Source: Notospermus geniculatus
Taxonomy: Eukaryota > Nemertea > Pilidiophora > Heteronemertea > Lineidae
NCBI GenBank assembly: GCA_002633025.1
Contig: NMRB01000147.1
Location: forward strand, 156,465 to 220,464
Direction: 5' to 3'
Length of the DNA stretch: 64,000 nt
Part shown: positions 23,701 through 34,975 of the stretch, piece after piece
How positions within the stretch are numbered: the first letter of the stretch is position 1
How the letters are laid out: each line of letters begins with the position of its first letter
Translations under genes and position numbers: made by a program
Notes under the pieces: model-generated
What the model saw: the letters and a program-made list of their open reading frames with translations, nothing else
What the model was told of the DNA's origin: nothing
The model's database searches: none

Positions 23701-26079
23701 TCCTTACGACATGTCTTATGGCATCACATTTTGTGGCGTTACGAAGTCCATCAAAAAGGTTTAAAGAAACATTCGACTGGACATCAATTACAAGGCACAA
23801 CTTTTGAAATTGACACAGATGAAAACAGCCGGTGGGAGGGGGATCCGTGCAGACGAAAAGACGCTGTCTGGTAAGGAATCAAATTTGAACCAAACCCCAC
23901 AACATCGGAGGGATGGATGTCTCGACTGCACAAATCTAATTCGAACAGCCCAGAAGGAGTCAATGACTGCACCAGGTCCTAAACGTCCTTTAAGAATTTT
24001 TCACAGACAGATTTCTCCCAGTCTGGCGCGTTTGATACCACTGGCGTCTTCAATCCTGCCGCTGCTACTACCGATATTGGTTCTAGAGTGTTATGTAAAT
24101 GTTATCCAATACGACGGGTAAACCACCCACACCAACGTCGTTAATTAAATCAACTTGATTATTTGAGCATATTTGGACACAAGTTACCCAGTCGGGACAG
24201 ATGTTGAAATTGACATGGTGGTGTGCAAAAATGCAATGAAAGGCGTCGATCGTTTTCGTTGCAAGATGGGAATAGCTGGCAGTGCCGTTATCAGAGGCCA
24301 CGGGGTTGATTTCTGTGCACTTTGACAAAGGAATCGAATTCTTCTGCTTTTTGGCACTGAACTAATTTCTAACGAATGGATATAAATACAGCAGGATATG
24401 AGCTGGCAGATCCCTTGACGGCCCTCAGGGCCAGACCCTATCCCACACATCTTCTACTGACACACACCTACGCATATAGTCGATTTGAATGTTTCACGAC
24501 CAATTCATCTGACCAAACCATCAAGACCGAACTACCCAAGATAGCTTTGAATACTTTGGTGCGTGACAGGACCCTGATATGACCCAAGGGCTACCTCCTT
24601 TCTTAATTCTATCACCATGGCCACACGCCCACATTATTCTATTTCAATTTCTCAAGTTGGACAAAATATTTTCAAAATCAAACTCTCGTGAATAAGATGT
24701 TATTGCAATATAAATGTTGACCTCGAGAGCAGACAAAATATGTCTTTGACTCTTTGAAGGCGTATCCACAACAATGTCCAACACGGCTATTTAGACACGC
24801 AGGCATTGTGGAGGACAAACCTGCCGGTCAAAAGCAGCACGATCAAAGAGAGTTATCGCATTCAAACATCTCGGCGGTCAACTCGGTGCTCATGTCCAGT
24901 ATGTGCCCGATATGTATTAATCATTCATAAACAGGCTGCAGAACTTCAATTATTTGATTTCCGCCAGATGAACACCAGAAAAGGTGTCATCAGTAAGGCG
25001 TAGCCAGCACAATTTTATTAAGGCTTGGCCTCACAACTAGGGGTACTGATGGCATTCAAGATCTCACAATACCATATTCAGGATGACTACCCTGGACAAC
25101 AACAAGGCTAGACTTTGTGCCCTGATTTCAAGATATTGCAGACCGTCTCATTTATTTCTTCAAGAAATTTAATTTATGGTCCTGTTGATAGGGGGTGCCC
25201 AAGTGGAAGATGTTGGGTGGTGACTTCATTTGTCAATTCTAGAAATTACGCATGGAATGGAGCCTGGGACTAGCAATGCAGATCCACTGCCCTGTAGCCC
25301 GAGCCAAATACTCATTAGTACAAGAGCATCACAGTTTGTAAAAGTTGTTCTGTCAGGAACAATTTGGGCCATTCCCCAGCAAAAATGGCCACTTAGTACT
25401 AAAGCAATGAGCAGTTTCTTCTCAACTGTGATCAGTCAGAATCTTATCTTTCCTTATGCATTTCGATGTCTTCAGCAGTGCTCATACCACTGTCAGACAA
25501 CCTCTTACTAAGTAAGATATTGCAGTGTTGTCGAGGACAGTTTCTCGCCAAGTATCATTTAACGCTACCAGTCCTTCCCCCAACTCACTCCGGATGACAT
25601 CATCCTACGACAGAAACAGTGTCGAACCCAAGCTTCAGATATCACCGTCAAAACTGGCCGATCAACTAAGGTCCTAAAATGACTTTCCCACCAAGACCAG
25701 AAACGGCATTGCCCAATGTTTCTTTAAAACCTTTATTGATTCGAATCTACCGAAAGTACAATGTGGAGATTTCCTGTTGTAAACGTCAAATTTACACTAA
25801 TTTGACTAATTTGAAGAGGAAAAACAGACCAGTAGCTAACAAAGAGCAGACCAGATAAATCATCATTTGAGGGCCCATCAACTATTATTCAGTAACATCT
25901 CACAACCTTAACAATAAATATTTAATGAAGTACCGTGAAAAAGGGCTGGCAAGCGAACTTTTTATTCATCGGAAATAAAATAAATCCCTGTTTTATCTAA
26001 ATTTCATTCCTTTCACTAAAAAAACTTCACACTCAGACGAATGAACTTCAAAGGTTGGCTCTATAAAGCGCTAATCGTC
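20766..26079. other. Intronic DNA without recognised gene (A2)
   Basis: Counterpart of about 2250-7843. The same small opposite-strand frames appear as in A1 with indels between copies, which argues against coding. The 237-bp element of A1 is absent at about 23600. No splice-supported conserved peptide was seen. Confidence 0.55.
23668..23668. other. Single N in a poly-C run (assembly gap)
   Basis: One ambiguous base between ACAGGCC and a C run followed by another CAGGCC. In A1 the equivalent place is a single C run followed by ACAGGCC (5351-5369). The doubled CAGGCC in A2 suggests a contig end overlap that was not merged. Confidence 0.8.
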
Positions 26080-29000
26080 TGAAAAAGGGGGCAGGGCAAT
26101 CCGGCACCCTCTTGATGTTTTTTATACGGCCTAATGAAGGTGCCACAAAAGACGGGCAAGTCAAGGATCACATACCGCAGCGCAAGGGGGAGGGGCAAAC
26201 ATTCCCCGCAAATTGATTCTTAGCCTCAACGAGAATTGAATGAGGAAAAACTCTGCAACTTTTGATATCAATGGACGGGTTTAAAATACCATGGAACACT
26301 GGGTAGAAGGAGGGAGCTTGATTCACCCGTCCACGACAAAGCGATGATAATTTGCCGCGGTATAAGGTGACAGGAGCGCAAAATGGCCGAAAGATCAAAA
26401 GGGCCCGTCGTTTTGCACCCTTTTGTGGCAATCGGCAGGGGTGATGATATAATAAGATGAAAATAGAAAGTCCATTACTGCCTCCTCTGACAGGACAAGA
26501 GTGTACAATTTCTAAAGCAACCGTTTCCAGCAATGACAAATGATCGTCCAGCGTTGCTCTGAGAGAAATGTCCCAACCCTGGAAGAAAAGAGCTCACCGC
26601 CAAACCCCTTGTGTGGCCCATTCACATTAATCTCATTTCAATGCCGACAACTTCAAGATGACGACGCTTGTATCGTGGACTGCTTCAATTACCGGCGAGT
26701 TACCAGGACATGCGGGAACCCGAGAAACAACCAAATCGGGCAAATCCTATTAAGATGCACCGGTATCTGAGCGGATGGCTGGCGGTCAGTGCCGGGTGAC
26801 ATGTGCCTCAGCGTCATGACTGATGTATTATGTATATATGGGAATGTGAGATGGGGAGATGCAGATTATCTGTGACCAACAGACTTCCAAGATGCAATGA
26901 ACAATGATGATATCTCTTTAGAAACATGATAGCTGAGCAAGGGATCCTGAAACGTAAAGTGCAAGCATCCTAGTTTCTGCAATTTTTTGTAGAATGCATT
27001 CGACAAAAGGCGGGAAAGTAGTGTGTGGGTTTGATCAAAGAAGGAAAAAAGATAATGTAAGAATAATGTTGATCGAAGCATCAGATACAATCAGATAAAA
27101 CTTTCTGATCTGATCTGTGGGCAAGGTAGAATCAAAGAACGTGGTTAGAAATTAACAAAATTTTGTTGACAGATTATTCCAACAAACTGCTAGAGTATAA
27201 TCGAAGCAGCAGTTTGCTGATTTGCTGTTCAACAAACTGCTAGGTAAAATTATTTGCTGACATCCTATTCCAACTAATATGATGGATATTCCATAATAAA
27301 AGCAATTGATAGAGATAACATTTACTGATCCAAATTTCAACAAACTGCTAAGGTAAAGTTACATCAGGTAGAAAAATATATAAAATTTACTGTTTCCAAA
27401 CTGCTCCTCTAATCAAATCATTGGCTAGAATACTACATGTAGAAATCAAATTTGCTGATCCATTCTTTGACAAACTGCTCATAAAATGAAAGCAGTTTTT
27501 TTAGAGTGATCATCATGCCGCTATTGGAACTTTGCGACCTTCCTTTTTTAAAAAGAACTACATATGATACACAAAATATATCTCGTCCTCAATTTTGCCA
27601 CCAAGATTTTTGTAATGTTTATGTTTCTCGGTAGCTTTAATGTGCCATTAGCATGTAATAAATAAATAAATAAAAAACGATGCACAATGCCTTCACGCAT
27701 CACTGAACCGCCTCAAATCTCATTATCTCAGTCAACACAACAAACTCGCAGCATTCAAAACGCACAGGGCCCGAACATAATTGACACTTTTGTTCCAATT
27801 ATACGTTTTTTACTGATGTTTTCCGAAGTGTCATTTGATTTAACTGTTACATTCTTAACCTATCATGTTAATGACTCTCTAAAGTGGTCAAATTCACGAG
27901 GCAATTTCCCACACAGAAGACCTCAACCCTCTAAAGCATTCTTACAAGGGTCCAAGTTTCTCTTTTAACTATTTTGTGTTGCTGTGATTCTTTGCATGAC
28001 AGATTACCTTAGGATCCCCACCCCGTTCATTGTGTTAGGCGTCTAGACGGCCCCTAGGCGAGGGACCATGAGTTCCCTTTTCCCACTCGGATGAACAAAT
28101 CAAAGGGGTTTTAATTCCCGGCCACGGTCCCCCAAGTAGAGAGCCAAATTGTATCCTTATGCAGGTAAGTTTACATAACTTTTTGCCATGCGATTCAAAC
28201 GAATTAGTACCAGAGAAGATTTGAGTTAACTTTTCACGGTTCATAGGCCAACTTAGCTGAAAATATCCACAAGGATGTCAACCACTTTTACTAAGATGTC
28301 GTGGCTACCAAAGATCCAACTTCACCTAAGAAGGCATTTGAGTGATTTATGGACCATCCTTTGGAGGGATTTAGGGAAATAATAATGTCAAAGTGGACTT
28401 GAGATGGTCTAGAACGGGAGAAAATGCACAAGTATAAAGGGAACATATTATATTGTTATTACGAAAGATATCACGTGGAGTGGAAGCATTTGCTAATCTT
28501 TTTTGTAAAATTCCTCAATTGGATTATGATGACTACTTCAAAGTACATGTACCAGCAACATTCTTCTAGCTGCGATACTTCTAAGTAAGGTGGACAAATT
28601 TTTTTATATCCAAGAAAAAAGAATGAAATTGAAAACTAGAGTGCAAAATAGTCTTTTATTTAAGTTTCTGTTTTCAAAATACCACCACACAAAAAGTTAT
28701 TTGTTGACAATAGATGGACGTTGGTCATTCACCAAAATGAAGTCTGTGGGAGTTAAAACTAAGATACGTTCCCAAAATCTCTGGGGCAGCTGCTGATGCT
28801 GGACACGTTTCCATATAGACACAGCCATTGTCACAAATTAACAAATGATAACGTTTTCTCATGATGATGACCGTGCCAGTATCCCCAGCTAATAATATTT
28901 CGCGATTACGTAAGTGGGCCGGTCGGATCCCTAACAGGGGTTTGTGGTTACAAACTTAATCATAATGACCGACGGTTCATTGCCACCGCTGTCATTTCCC

Positions 29001-29494
29001 CTGCGGAGTGTGAAAGGTTTAAAAACTACTTAGCGGAGGATTCCCATAGTTGACTACAGGACCCGGAATTGAAATCATTTGAATTCTGCCCCTAAACAAA
29101 GTGGACAAAAGCACCCCTTGATTGGTAAAGAAAATACGGGCTGGCGAGTTTGTGCCCAATGTTCTTACAACAACTGTTCAGGTGGACCCCCACGGATCAA
29201 ACTCTTAAGGTGGGAGTATGCCGCCTTCAAGGCCCGTCTGAGGGGAGGGGCTGGGACCGGGGCCTTTTCGACTGAACCGTATTGGGTGGTTAGTGAAGTG
29301 ACCGTAATAGTCAGCTTGACCAACGACCACAATGGTCACAGCATATTTTAGATCGGGGATGTCTATATTACTGGTGGTGACAAGATGAAAGGCCTAAGGC
29401 AGGATTTAATGATCCCTCGGAGCGAGGGTAAGAGTGATTAGGATGTTCTGTCCTCGGGGTGGTGGAGTGCGGTCACCTATTACTTCATCACGTC
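26080..29494. other. Unique spacer Y, no recognised gene
   Basis: Single-copy DNA between A2 and B1, expected to be intron between exons alpha and beta. Overlapping frames at 26168-26539 (minus) and 26540-26770 (plus) sit in somewhat GC-richer sequence but match nothing recognised. From about 27170 to 27490 there is a degenerate repeat on CAACAAACTGCTA and TTTGCTGAT at roughly 50-80-bp spacing. A TAAA microsatellite lies near 27656-27675. Confidence 0.5.
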
Positions 29495-30129
29495 CAGGGA
29501 TGCAGCGCAAACAAAAGATCCAAATATCCGCGTATTGAAAGGAAATCTGAGCTAATTTTCTATTATTTCTCTGCGTCCAGGGTACCCAGTGAAAATAACC
29601 CAATTTGGCCAACGTGGGTATGACTGCGGAACAAAGTGGAAAGAAATCCCAGAAGATGACTTTTTTAAATTCATGGGAAGAACTTATACGTTTTTGAAAA
29701 TTTCTGATTGGCACACCTTATCCTTTCTTCTTTTGATTCACAAAATTGCAGAAAGACTTTATGTCAGTGTTAAAGAATGCCAATCCAATCATGCAGGCGT
29801 GATGTACTCTATTCCAAGGCAGTTTGAAGTCAGAAGCATGAAGATACAGAAGTAGTAAAAAATCGCGCAAAACCTTCATCAAGATGATTCTCAGATCCTG
29901 CATGTCATTGTGGTACTTGTGCTTAAAACGTGTATTTTTCTGAGGTGCAGCACTTTGATCAGTTCCACAACAAATGATGTGAGGATGGTGTGTAAAAATC
30001 ATGCCTGCTAGCTGCATGCACTTGGCTTTCACCATGGCCTCAGAAAAAAACTAGGAAGTGACGTCGATAACATGCTAATTAACTTGAACTACAGGCTGAT
30101 GAAAATAGGGCAATTTGGTTGGAGGGGAA

Positions 30130-30440
30130 AAGATCCGCTTTAGTCCAAACACCTGTCAAAGTTTGGACCCCAAATCCACACTTGTTGATACTTGCTGCAT
30201 AAACACCATTTTAGTCCAAACAGCTGTCAAAGTTTGGACCCAAAATACACAGTTGTTGATACTTGCATATTAAACACCATTTTAGTCCAAACACCTATCA
30301 AAGTTTGGGCCCAAAATACACACTTGTTGATACTTGCATAAACACCATTTTAGTTACCCTTCGTTAAGTATATAATTGTTGATACTAGCATCAGCATCAT
30401 TTTAGTCTTAACACCCCCATTTTTTTCTACCCGCAGTCGC
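30130..30440. repeat. Roughly 69-bp minisatellite (B1)
   Basis: About four diverging units built on TTTTAGTCCAAACACCTGTC, AAAGTTTGGACCC, ACACTTGTTGATACTTGCAT and AAACACCA. The B2 counterpart (37895-38260) has a similar number of units with different internal deletions. Confidence 0.85.
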
Positions 30441-30520
30441 ACTGACTATGTTGACACCTCCTGTCAAAATTTTGGGTCAGAATGTGTATTTTTAATGTTC
30501 ACATTTTCATGTTAGGAGTC

Positions 30521-31156
30521 GTGATCCGTCCATCAAGGGTTAGTCAGACTGTAACCAAACCCAAGAGCTGGCTCTGCCTCTGGGTGACTCCACTCCAAGT
30601 AAAACTCTAAATGCCGCCACAAAGGGTCCCAGGGCTGCTGATCTAGCATCATGTTTCAAATGAGGGTTTGTTGTCGTGTAGTTGTGTTACAAAATCTTCG
30701 TCACTGTAATTTGATTAGGCGATCCCGGTGTGCGACAAAGCCGTCATTAAACTTGATCAGTGAGTAAACGTTCGTGGTCATAAATAGGGGCGAGCTGGAG
30801 AGGCTTTTAGCACTCCGTCTGCAATTTGACCGCCGTTTTTACAAGATGGATTCCAACCTGCAATTACTAAACTGAAAGTCCCTAGGCACGAGGTGCCAGA
30901 CGATGGGTCCAATTCCCGTCAAAGTGATCCATTTTTAAGAGAGACATTTTAACCGTTTTGCTTCGGCCACATGGAATGGAGGACCAAATAAGCCCTGCCT
31001 CTCATTCTGCATAACCATGTCTGATAATTCCACCAGATCTGTTGTCTTCTCGGAGTGCCATTCTAGGCATCAGTAACATTCAGAGCCTTAATTGAGGTTC
31101 AAAATGCACTCTAACTCAGATCTTGTTGGACTCAAAAACGCCAGTCACTTATGAAA
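30521..31156. other. Highly conserved non-coding block (B1), matched at 38364-38999
   Basis: 636 bp that align to 38364-38999 with no length change and three substitutions seen by hand. Flanking minisatellites on both sides have changed much more. No open frame longer than about 60 codons and no splice-flanked peptide was recognised. It ends at CACTTATGAAA, the target site of the retroposon present in B2. A regulatory or structural role is possible but unsupported beyond the low divergence. Confidence 0.5.
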
Positions 31157-31359
31157 TACATGTACATGTAGCAGGTGTTCCTAGCCAAACATCTTAACCG
31201 TGTGATGGATGGTTATGTGGTTTCCCTTACAAGCTCTGGTCACTTCCTGCCAAGTAGAGATGTTGTACCACAGGCTGCAGGGTCAGTCATGCATGTAGCA
31301 TTTGACTTCGGAAACTACACCGTACATCAGGAAATTCTGCCGAAGGTCACAGTTTGCCC

Positions 31360-32360
31360 ACAGAGAGCTTCCAACTGTAAGTTTCTGCTCCAAGTTTCGC
31401 CTGGCATGAAGGACCGGACTGCCACGCTGTGTGCTTCTGTTCTGCACAAAATAATGTAAAGTTTCTGCTCCAGGTTTTGCCTGCAAAGAACACGACTGCC
31501 AAGCTGTCAACTTCTGGTCAAGGATTTGCCTGCAAAGGACTGCCAAATTGTAAGCTTCTGTTCTGCACAAAGTACTGCCAAGCTGTAATCTTCTGCTCAA
31601 GGGTTTGCCTGCAGAGGACTGCCAACTGTAAGTTTCTGCTCCAGGTTTTGCCTGCTGAGAACACGACTGCCAAGCCTGTAGAGTGTAAGCTTCTGCTAAA
31701 GGAGTTGCCCGCTAAGGACTGCCAAATTGTAAGCTTCAGGTCTGACAAAGTATTGCCAAAACTGCAGTCTTCTGCTCATGGTTTTGCCTGCACAGGACTG
31801 CCAGCTGTAAGTTTCTGCTCCAGGTTTTGCCTGCAAAGAACAGGACTGCCATGCTGTAAGCTTCTGATCAAGGAGTTGCCTGCAAAGGGCTGCCAAATTA
31901 TAAGCTTCAGTTCTGCACAAAGTACTGCCAAGCTGAAATCTTCTGTTCAATGTTTTGCCTGCAGAGGACTGCCAAGCTGTAAGCTTCTGCTCAAGGTTTA
32001 GCCCGCAAAGAACGCCCAAATTGTAAGCTGCAGTTCTGCACAATCTTCTGCTTGTCGTTTTGCCTGCAGAGGACGCCAACTGTACGTTTCTGCTCCAGGG
32101 TTTGCCTGAAAAGGAGAGGACTGCCAAGCTGTAAGCTTCTGATCAAGAATTTGCCTGCAAAGGACTGCCAAATTGTAAGCTTCAGTTCTGCACAAAGTAT
32201 TGCCAAGCTGTAATCTTCCGCTCGCGGTTTTGCCTGCAGAGGACTGCCAACTGTACGTTTCTGCTCCAGGGTTTGCCTGCAAAGGACATGATTGCCAAGC
32301 TGTAAGCTTCTGATAGGATTTGCCCGCAAAGGACTGCCAAATTGTAAGCTTCAGTTCTCA
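31360..32360. repeat. Roughly 45-50-bp minisatellite with higher-order structure (B1)
   Basis: Array of related monomers on AGGTTTTGCCTGCAAAGGAC, TGCCAAATTGTAAGCTTC and TGCTC. Monomer types alternate in a larger repeat in which AGTTCTGCACAAAGTACTGC recurs every few monomers. Long open frames appear on both strands at once (190 codons at 31429-32001 on plus; several of 76-143 codons on minus), which is what a stop-free periodic sequence gives and is not evidence of a gene. B2 has a shorter array (39380-40110). Confidence 0.9.
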
Positions 32361-32889
32361 TCAACTCGAAATCTTCTTCCAGCTTATTAGTCCCTTATTT
32401 CAAATCCTTTGTCTTCATCAAAAGATGTCACCAGAATTAACTCAATGCCCGTCCAGAGTCGACCGAGAACGACACGTTCAAATGTGTGTTTGGAGTGGTT
32501 CCACTCTGTTTTCTCAACAAACAGCCCAATCGATTCGTCCTGGTTTTTTCACTTCCGAAATTACTTATTTGAGGATGTCAATGGAACGTAATCCTTCTGG
32601 ACTTTACACAAACTGTCATTCCCAAGAGACGGCTAAGAACATTTGAAGGTGTCTCTCCAAATTAAACGACTTGTTGTACAGCAATTTTGCATCAGACCTC
32701 CCCTGACTCGTGTTCAATTATGTAAATGAACATTTTCATCCTGGGAAGAACATTCTTTTAAGTTCTCAAGGTGTAAAATCTTTTCACTTGACTTTGCTAT
32801 TAGGCAAGACATTACGGGATTATTATCTATATACAGGGGCCCACTAGAGAGCGTAATTAGGTTACTTGAAGTCACTTCCCATTTCTATT

Positions 32890-33030
32890 GTATTGCATTG
32901 GATTTTTCCGTCAGGTCCGAAGCCATAGCATTTTAGTCCTAGTAAGTATGAAAGAGGCCATCTAGTCAAGCTCTTGTTCCTTAATACTTGGATGGTGCCT
33001 TGTACTTCCCTTGCAAAGGCACAAGGTAGA
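32890..33030 (-). mobile_element. Body fragment of tRNA-derived SINE (B1)
   Basis: Homologous to the body of the SINE at 63240-63590: TTTTTCCGTCAGG, then AGTATGAAAGAGGCCATCT (versus AGTACGGAAAAAGGCCATCT), TTGGATGG(T/G)G and CCTTGCAAAG(G/A). The tRNA-like head with A and B boxes is missing here. This copy also lacks the MITE found inside the 63 kb SINE, so it serves as the empty site for that insertion. Confidence 0.7.
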
Positions 33031-33639
33031 AGCATCACCACTTGTTCCATGCGATGAACATGAAGAGCCAGGGATGATTAATCCATTTTGGCCGAGGGTG
33101 AATTCGAAGAATTCCTGCCCTGAGAAGGAGCCAAGAGTGGTCGATGCCGCCTCCGTTCTGATTAAGATCCTGCAATTTTACCTCGTCTTTCTTTTTACCC
33201 AAACGAAATCACCGACCACCAACAAAACATATTAGGCCCATTTTCCAAAAGAAACTATATTCCGAACACATGAAGTCATGAGAATGAGAAGAATCTTTTC
33301 ATAAGTTTTCCTCTGATCTTTACCGTGACATTCTCTCCAAGTGGAACTTTTTGACATGTTTGAGATTTTGTGAGCACCAGCTTGCTGCTTGAACTTTACC
33401 TAATATTTATTCTGTCAGTCGTCGATTGTCACCTTCCTACATGATTATTATTACTTGTTTGAAGTCTCGATGTCCCTGATGACATCGTTATTGCATGAGT
33501 AATGATGTACATTTTCACGTAATCGTGATCATGATCGAAGAAAAAGAAATCATTCAATCATAAAGAACATGAACTGAAAGCGCTAAACTGCACAACATTT
33601 TTAGCACTATTTCATTTAAGAAACATTTTTCTAATTTAT

Positions 33640-33790
33640 TTAAAAAAATCATTTTTAAAGATTAAAATTTTAAAAATATTTTGTTTCATTTTTAAAGATA
33701 TTTACTTCATTTTTTAAGATATTTACTTCATTTTTAAGATATTTACTTCATTTTTTAAGATATTTACTTCATTTTTAAAGATGTTTTATT
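33640..33790. repeat. AT-rich 20-bp minisatellite (B1)
   Basis: Repeats of about 20 bp, TTTTTAAGATATTTACTTCA and variants, immediately downstream of exon alpha on the minus strand. The empty TTAA target for the B2 piggyBac-like element lies in its last unit (TTTTTAAAGATG at about 33774-33785). Confidence 0.85.
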
Positions 33791-33995
33791 TTAGAGACGT
33801 TAGGCCACTTACCTTGTGCTGACTCATTACAGAACAGTCTTCATCAATACAAAGTCTCCGTGGTCAGCAGTGAACATTCTTTATATACGATTAAAAGCTT
33901 CTCAAAAAGAGGTGTTAATTGTAGTCGCAGGAGCTCTTGCAAATTCACAACACATCAAATCAACAACAAGAAGATCAACATCACACGGCACTTAC

Positions 33996-34106
33996 CCTTT
34001 TCATTAAGATTACGGAACATTTTTGTTGACCCTTTATACAATGATGGTGTGTTCTTCAGGATATGTTCAACGTCTTGCCTGCTGAGGACTCGTCGCCTCC
34101 CACGTG
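33996..34106 (-). CDS. MICU3: MICU2/MICU3-like calcium uptake protein, exon alpha, copy in B1
   Basis: 111-bp internal exon with acceptor CTATCTTTGCAG and donor AAAGG|GTAAGT. It begins with two bases of a split codon and reads RGRRRVLSRQDVEHILKNTP, SLYKGSTKMFRNLNEK, plus a final G base that forms glycine with exon beta. This is the segment of MICU2/3 between the N-terminal MTP-DF block and the conserved GLISYTEYLF block; from memory, human MICU3 has the related pattern VLT.KDVE.ML..TP..KGS..FRNL.EKG. It is symmetrical (phase 1 at both ends, 111 = 37 codons), so splicing both B copies would stay in frame. Differs from B2 at one base, glutamate here versus aspartate there. The upstream exon was not found. 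Confidence 0.85.
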
Positions 34107-34184
34107 CTGCAAAGATAGCAAAACTGCATGATTAGTACAGTTTACAGTCGTTGACAAGTTTCCTCAAGATTATACATGTAATGT

Positions 34185-34975
34185 CATTCTAGTCTGCACC
34201 AACATTCCAATAGTCTCCATCAAGTTTATCTCTATCTGCATCAAGATTACAATAGTCTACATCAAGATTACAAATGTCCTAGGTGCATCAAAGATTCCAA
34301 AGGTAGTCTCTATCAAGACTACCAGCATCAAGATTCCAATAGTCTCCATCAAGACTATCTGCATCAAGATTACAATAGTCTACATCGAGATTAGAAATGC
34401 CTAGTCTGCATCAAGATTACAATAGTTGCACGCACCTGCACTCGCACAATTGTATTATTCATAATACGAATAAATAGATAATAATAGTAGTCTCCATCAA
34501 GACTATCTCTGCATCAAGATTACAATAGTCTACATCAAGATTAGAAATGCCTAGTCTGCATCAAGATAATAAAGTATATAAAGTCAATTTCCAGAATATT
34601 TCGCAAATTTTCGGCCCCAACCGGGGTCTTCTTCAGGCTGGAACTTTACAATCGGAAACTCTAGAAAAGACTGAATATTCTGGAAATTGTCTTGTACTTT
34701 ATCATATTGTGTGTCGATTTTTGTGCTCGCCTTCTCTTTAGTCTGCATCAAGATTACAATTATAGTCTCCATCAAGACTATCTGCATCAAGATTACAATT
34801 GTCTGCATCATGATTAGAAATGCCCTAGTCTGCATCAAGATTACAATAGTAGTCTCCATCAAGACTGCATCAAGATTACAATAGTAGTCTCCATCAAGAC
34901 TATATGCATCAAGATTACAATAGTCTATATCAAGATTTCAATTTTCAAATATATCGTAGTCTGCATCTAGGTTAC
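34185..34975. repeat. Minisatellite of GCATCAAGATTACAATAGTC type (B1)
   Basis: Short units of about 17-20 bp, paired into roughly 36-bp dimers: CATCAAGATTACAATAGTC alternating with TCCATCAAGACTATCTG. B2 (42370-43290) has more units. Repeated IKITIV or DADYCNLDAD-like translations come from the periodicity. Interrupted by the element at 34568-34739. Confidence 0.9.
34568..34739 (-). mobile_element. Short retroposon-like element with hammerhead-like core, copy 2 (B1 only)
   Basis: 172-bp insert in the minisatellite, absent from the B2 array. Minus-strand order: CGACACACAATATGATAAAG, CAATTTCCAGAATAT, TCAGTCTTTTCTAGAG, then the core CTGAAGA with GACCCC-GGTT-GGGGCC stem and GAAAATTTGCGAAATATTCT, then GGAAATTGACTTTATATAC. 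The outer CAATTTCCAGAATAT and ATATTCTGGAAATTG arms are inverted copies, so the whole element can fold. AGTCTGCATCAAGAT flanks both sides, but that is also the minisatellite unit, so the target duplication is ambiguous. Confidence 0.65.

Larger units (their letters stand above)
17469..26079. repeat. Segment A, copy 2 (paired with 111-7843)
   Basis: Second copy of segment A. Its extra length over A1 (878 bp) is accounted for mostly by a longer satellite, a complete 432-bp foldback element and a 341-bp hAT-like element, offset by the 237-bp element and about 250 bp present only in A1. It contains a single N at 23668 inside a poly-C run that is also duplicated (ACAGGCC before it, CAGGCC after it), which looks like a contig join or failed homopolymer. 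Confidence 0.9.

Noticed and set aside
27656-27675. Poly(A)-like TAAA run as a retroposon tail
   Set aside because: No target duplication or homologous element could be found upstream.
31429-32001. 190-codon plus-strand frame
   Set aside because: Lies wholly in a minisatellite with open frames on both strands; not conserved in frame in B2.
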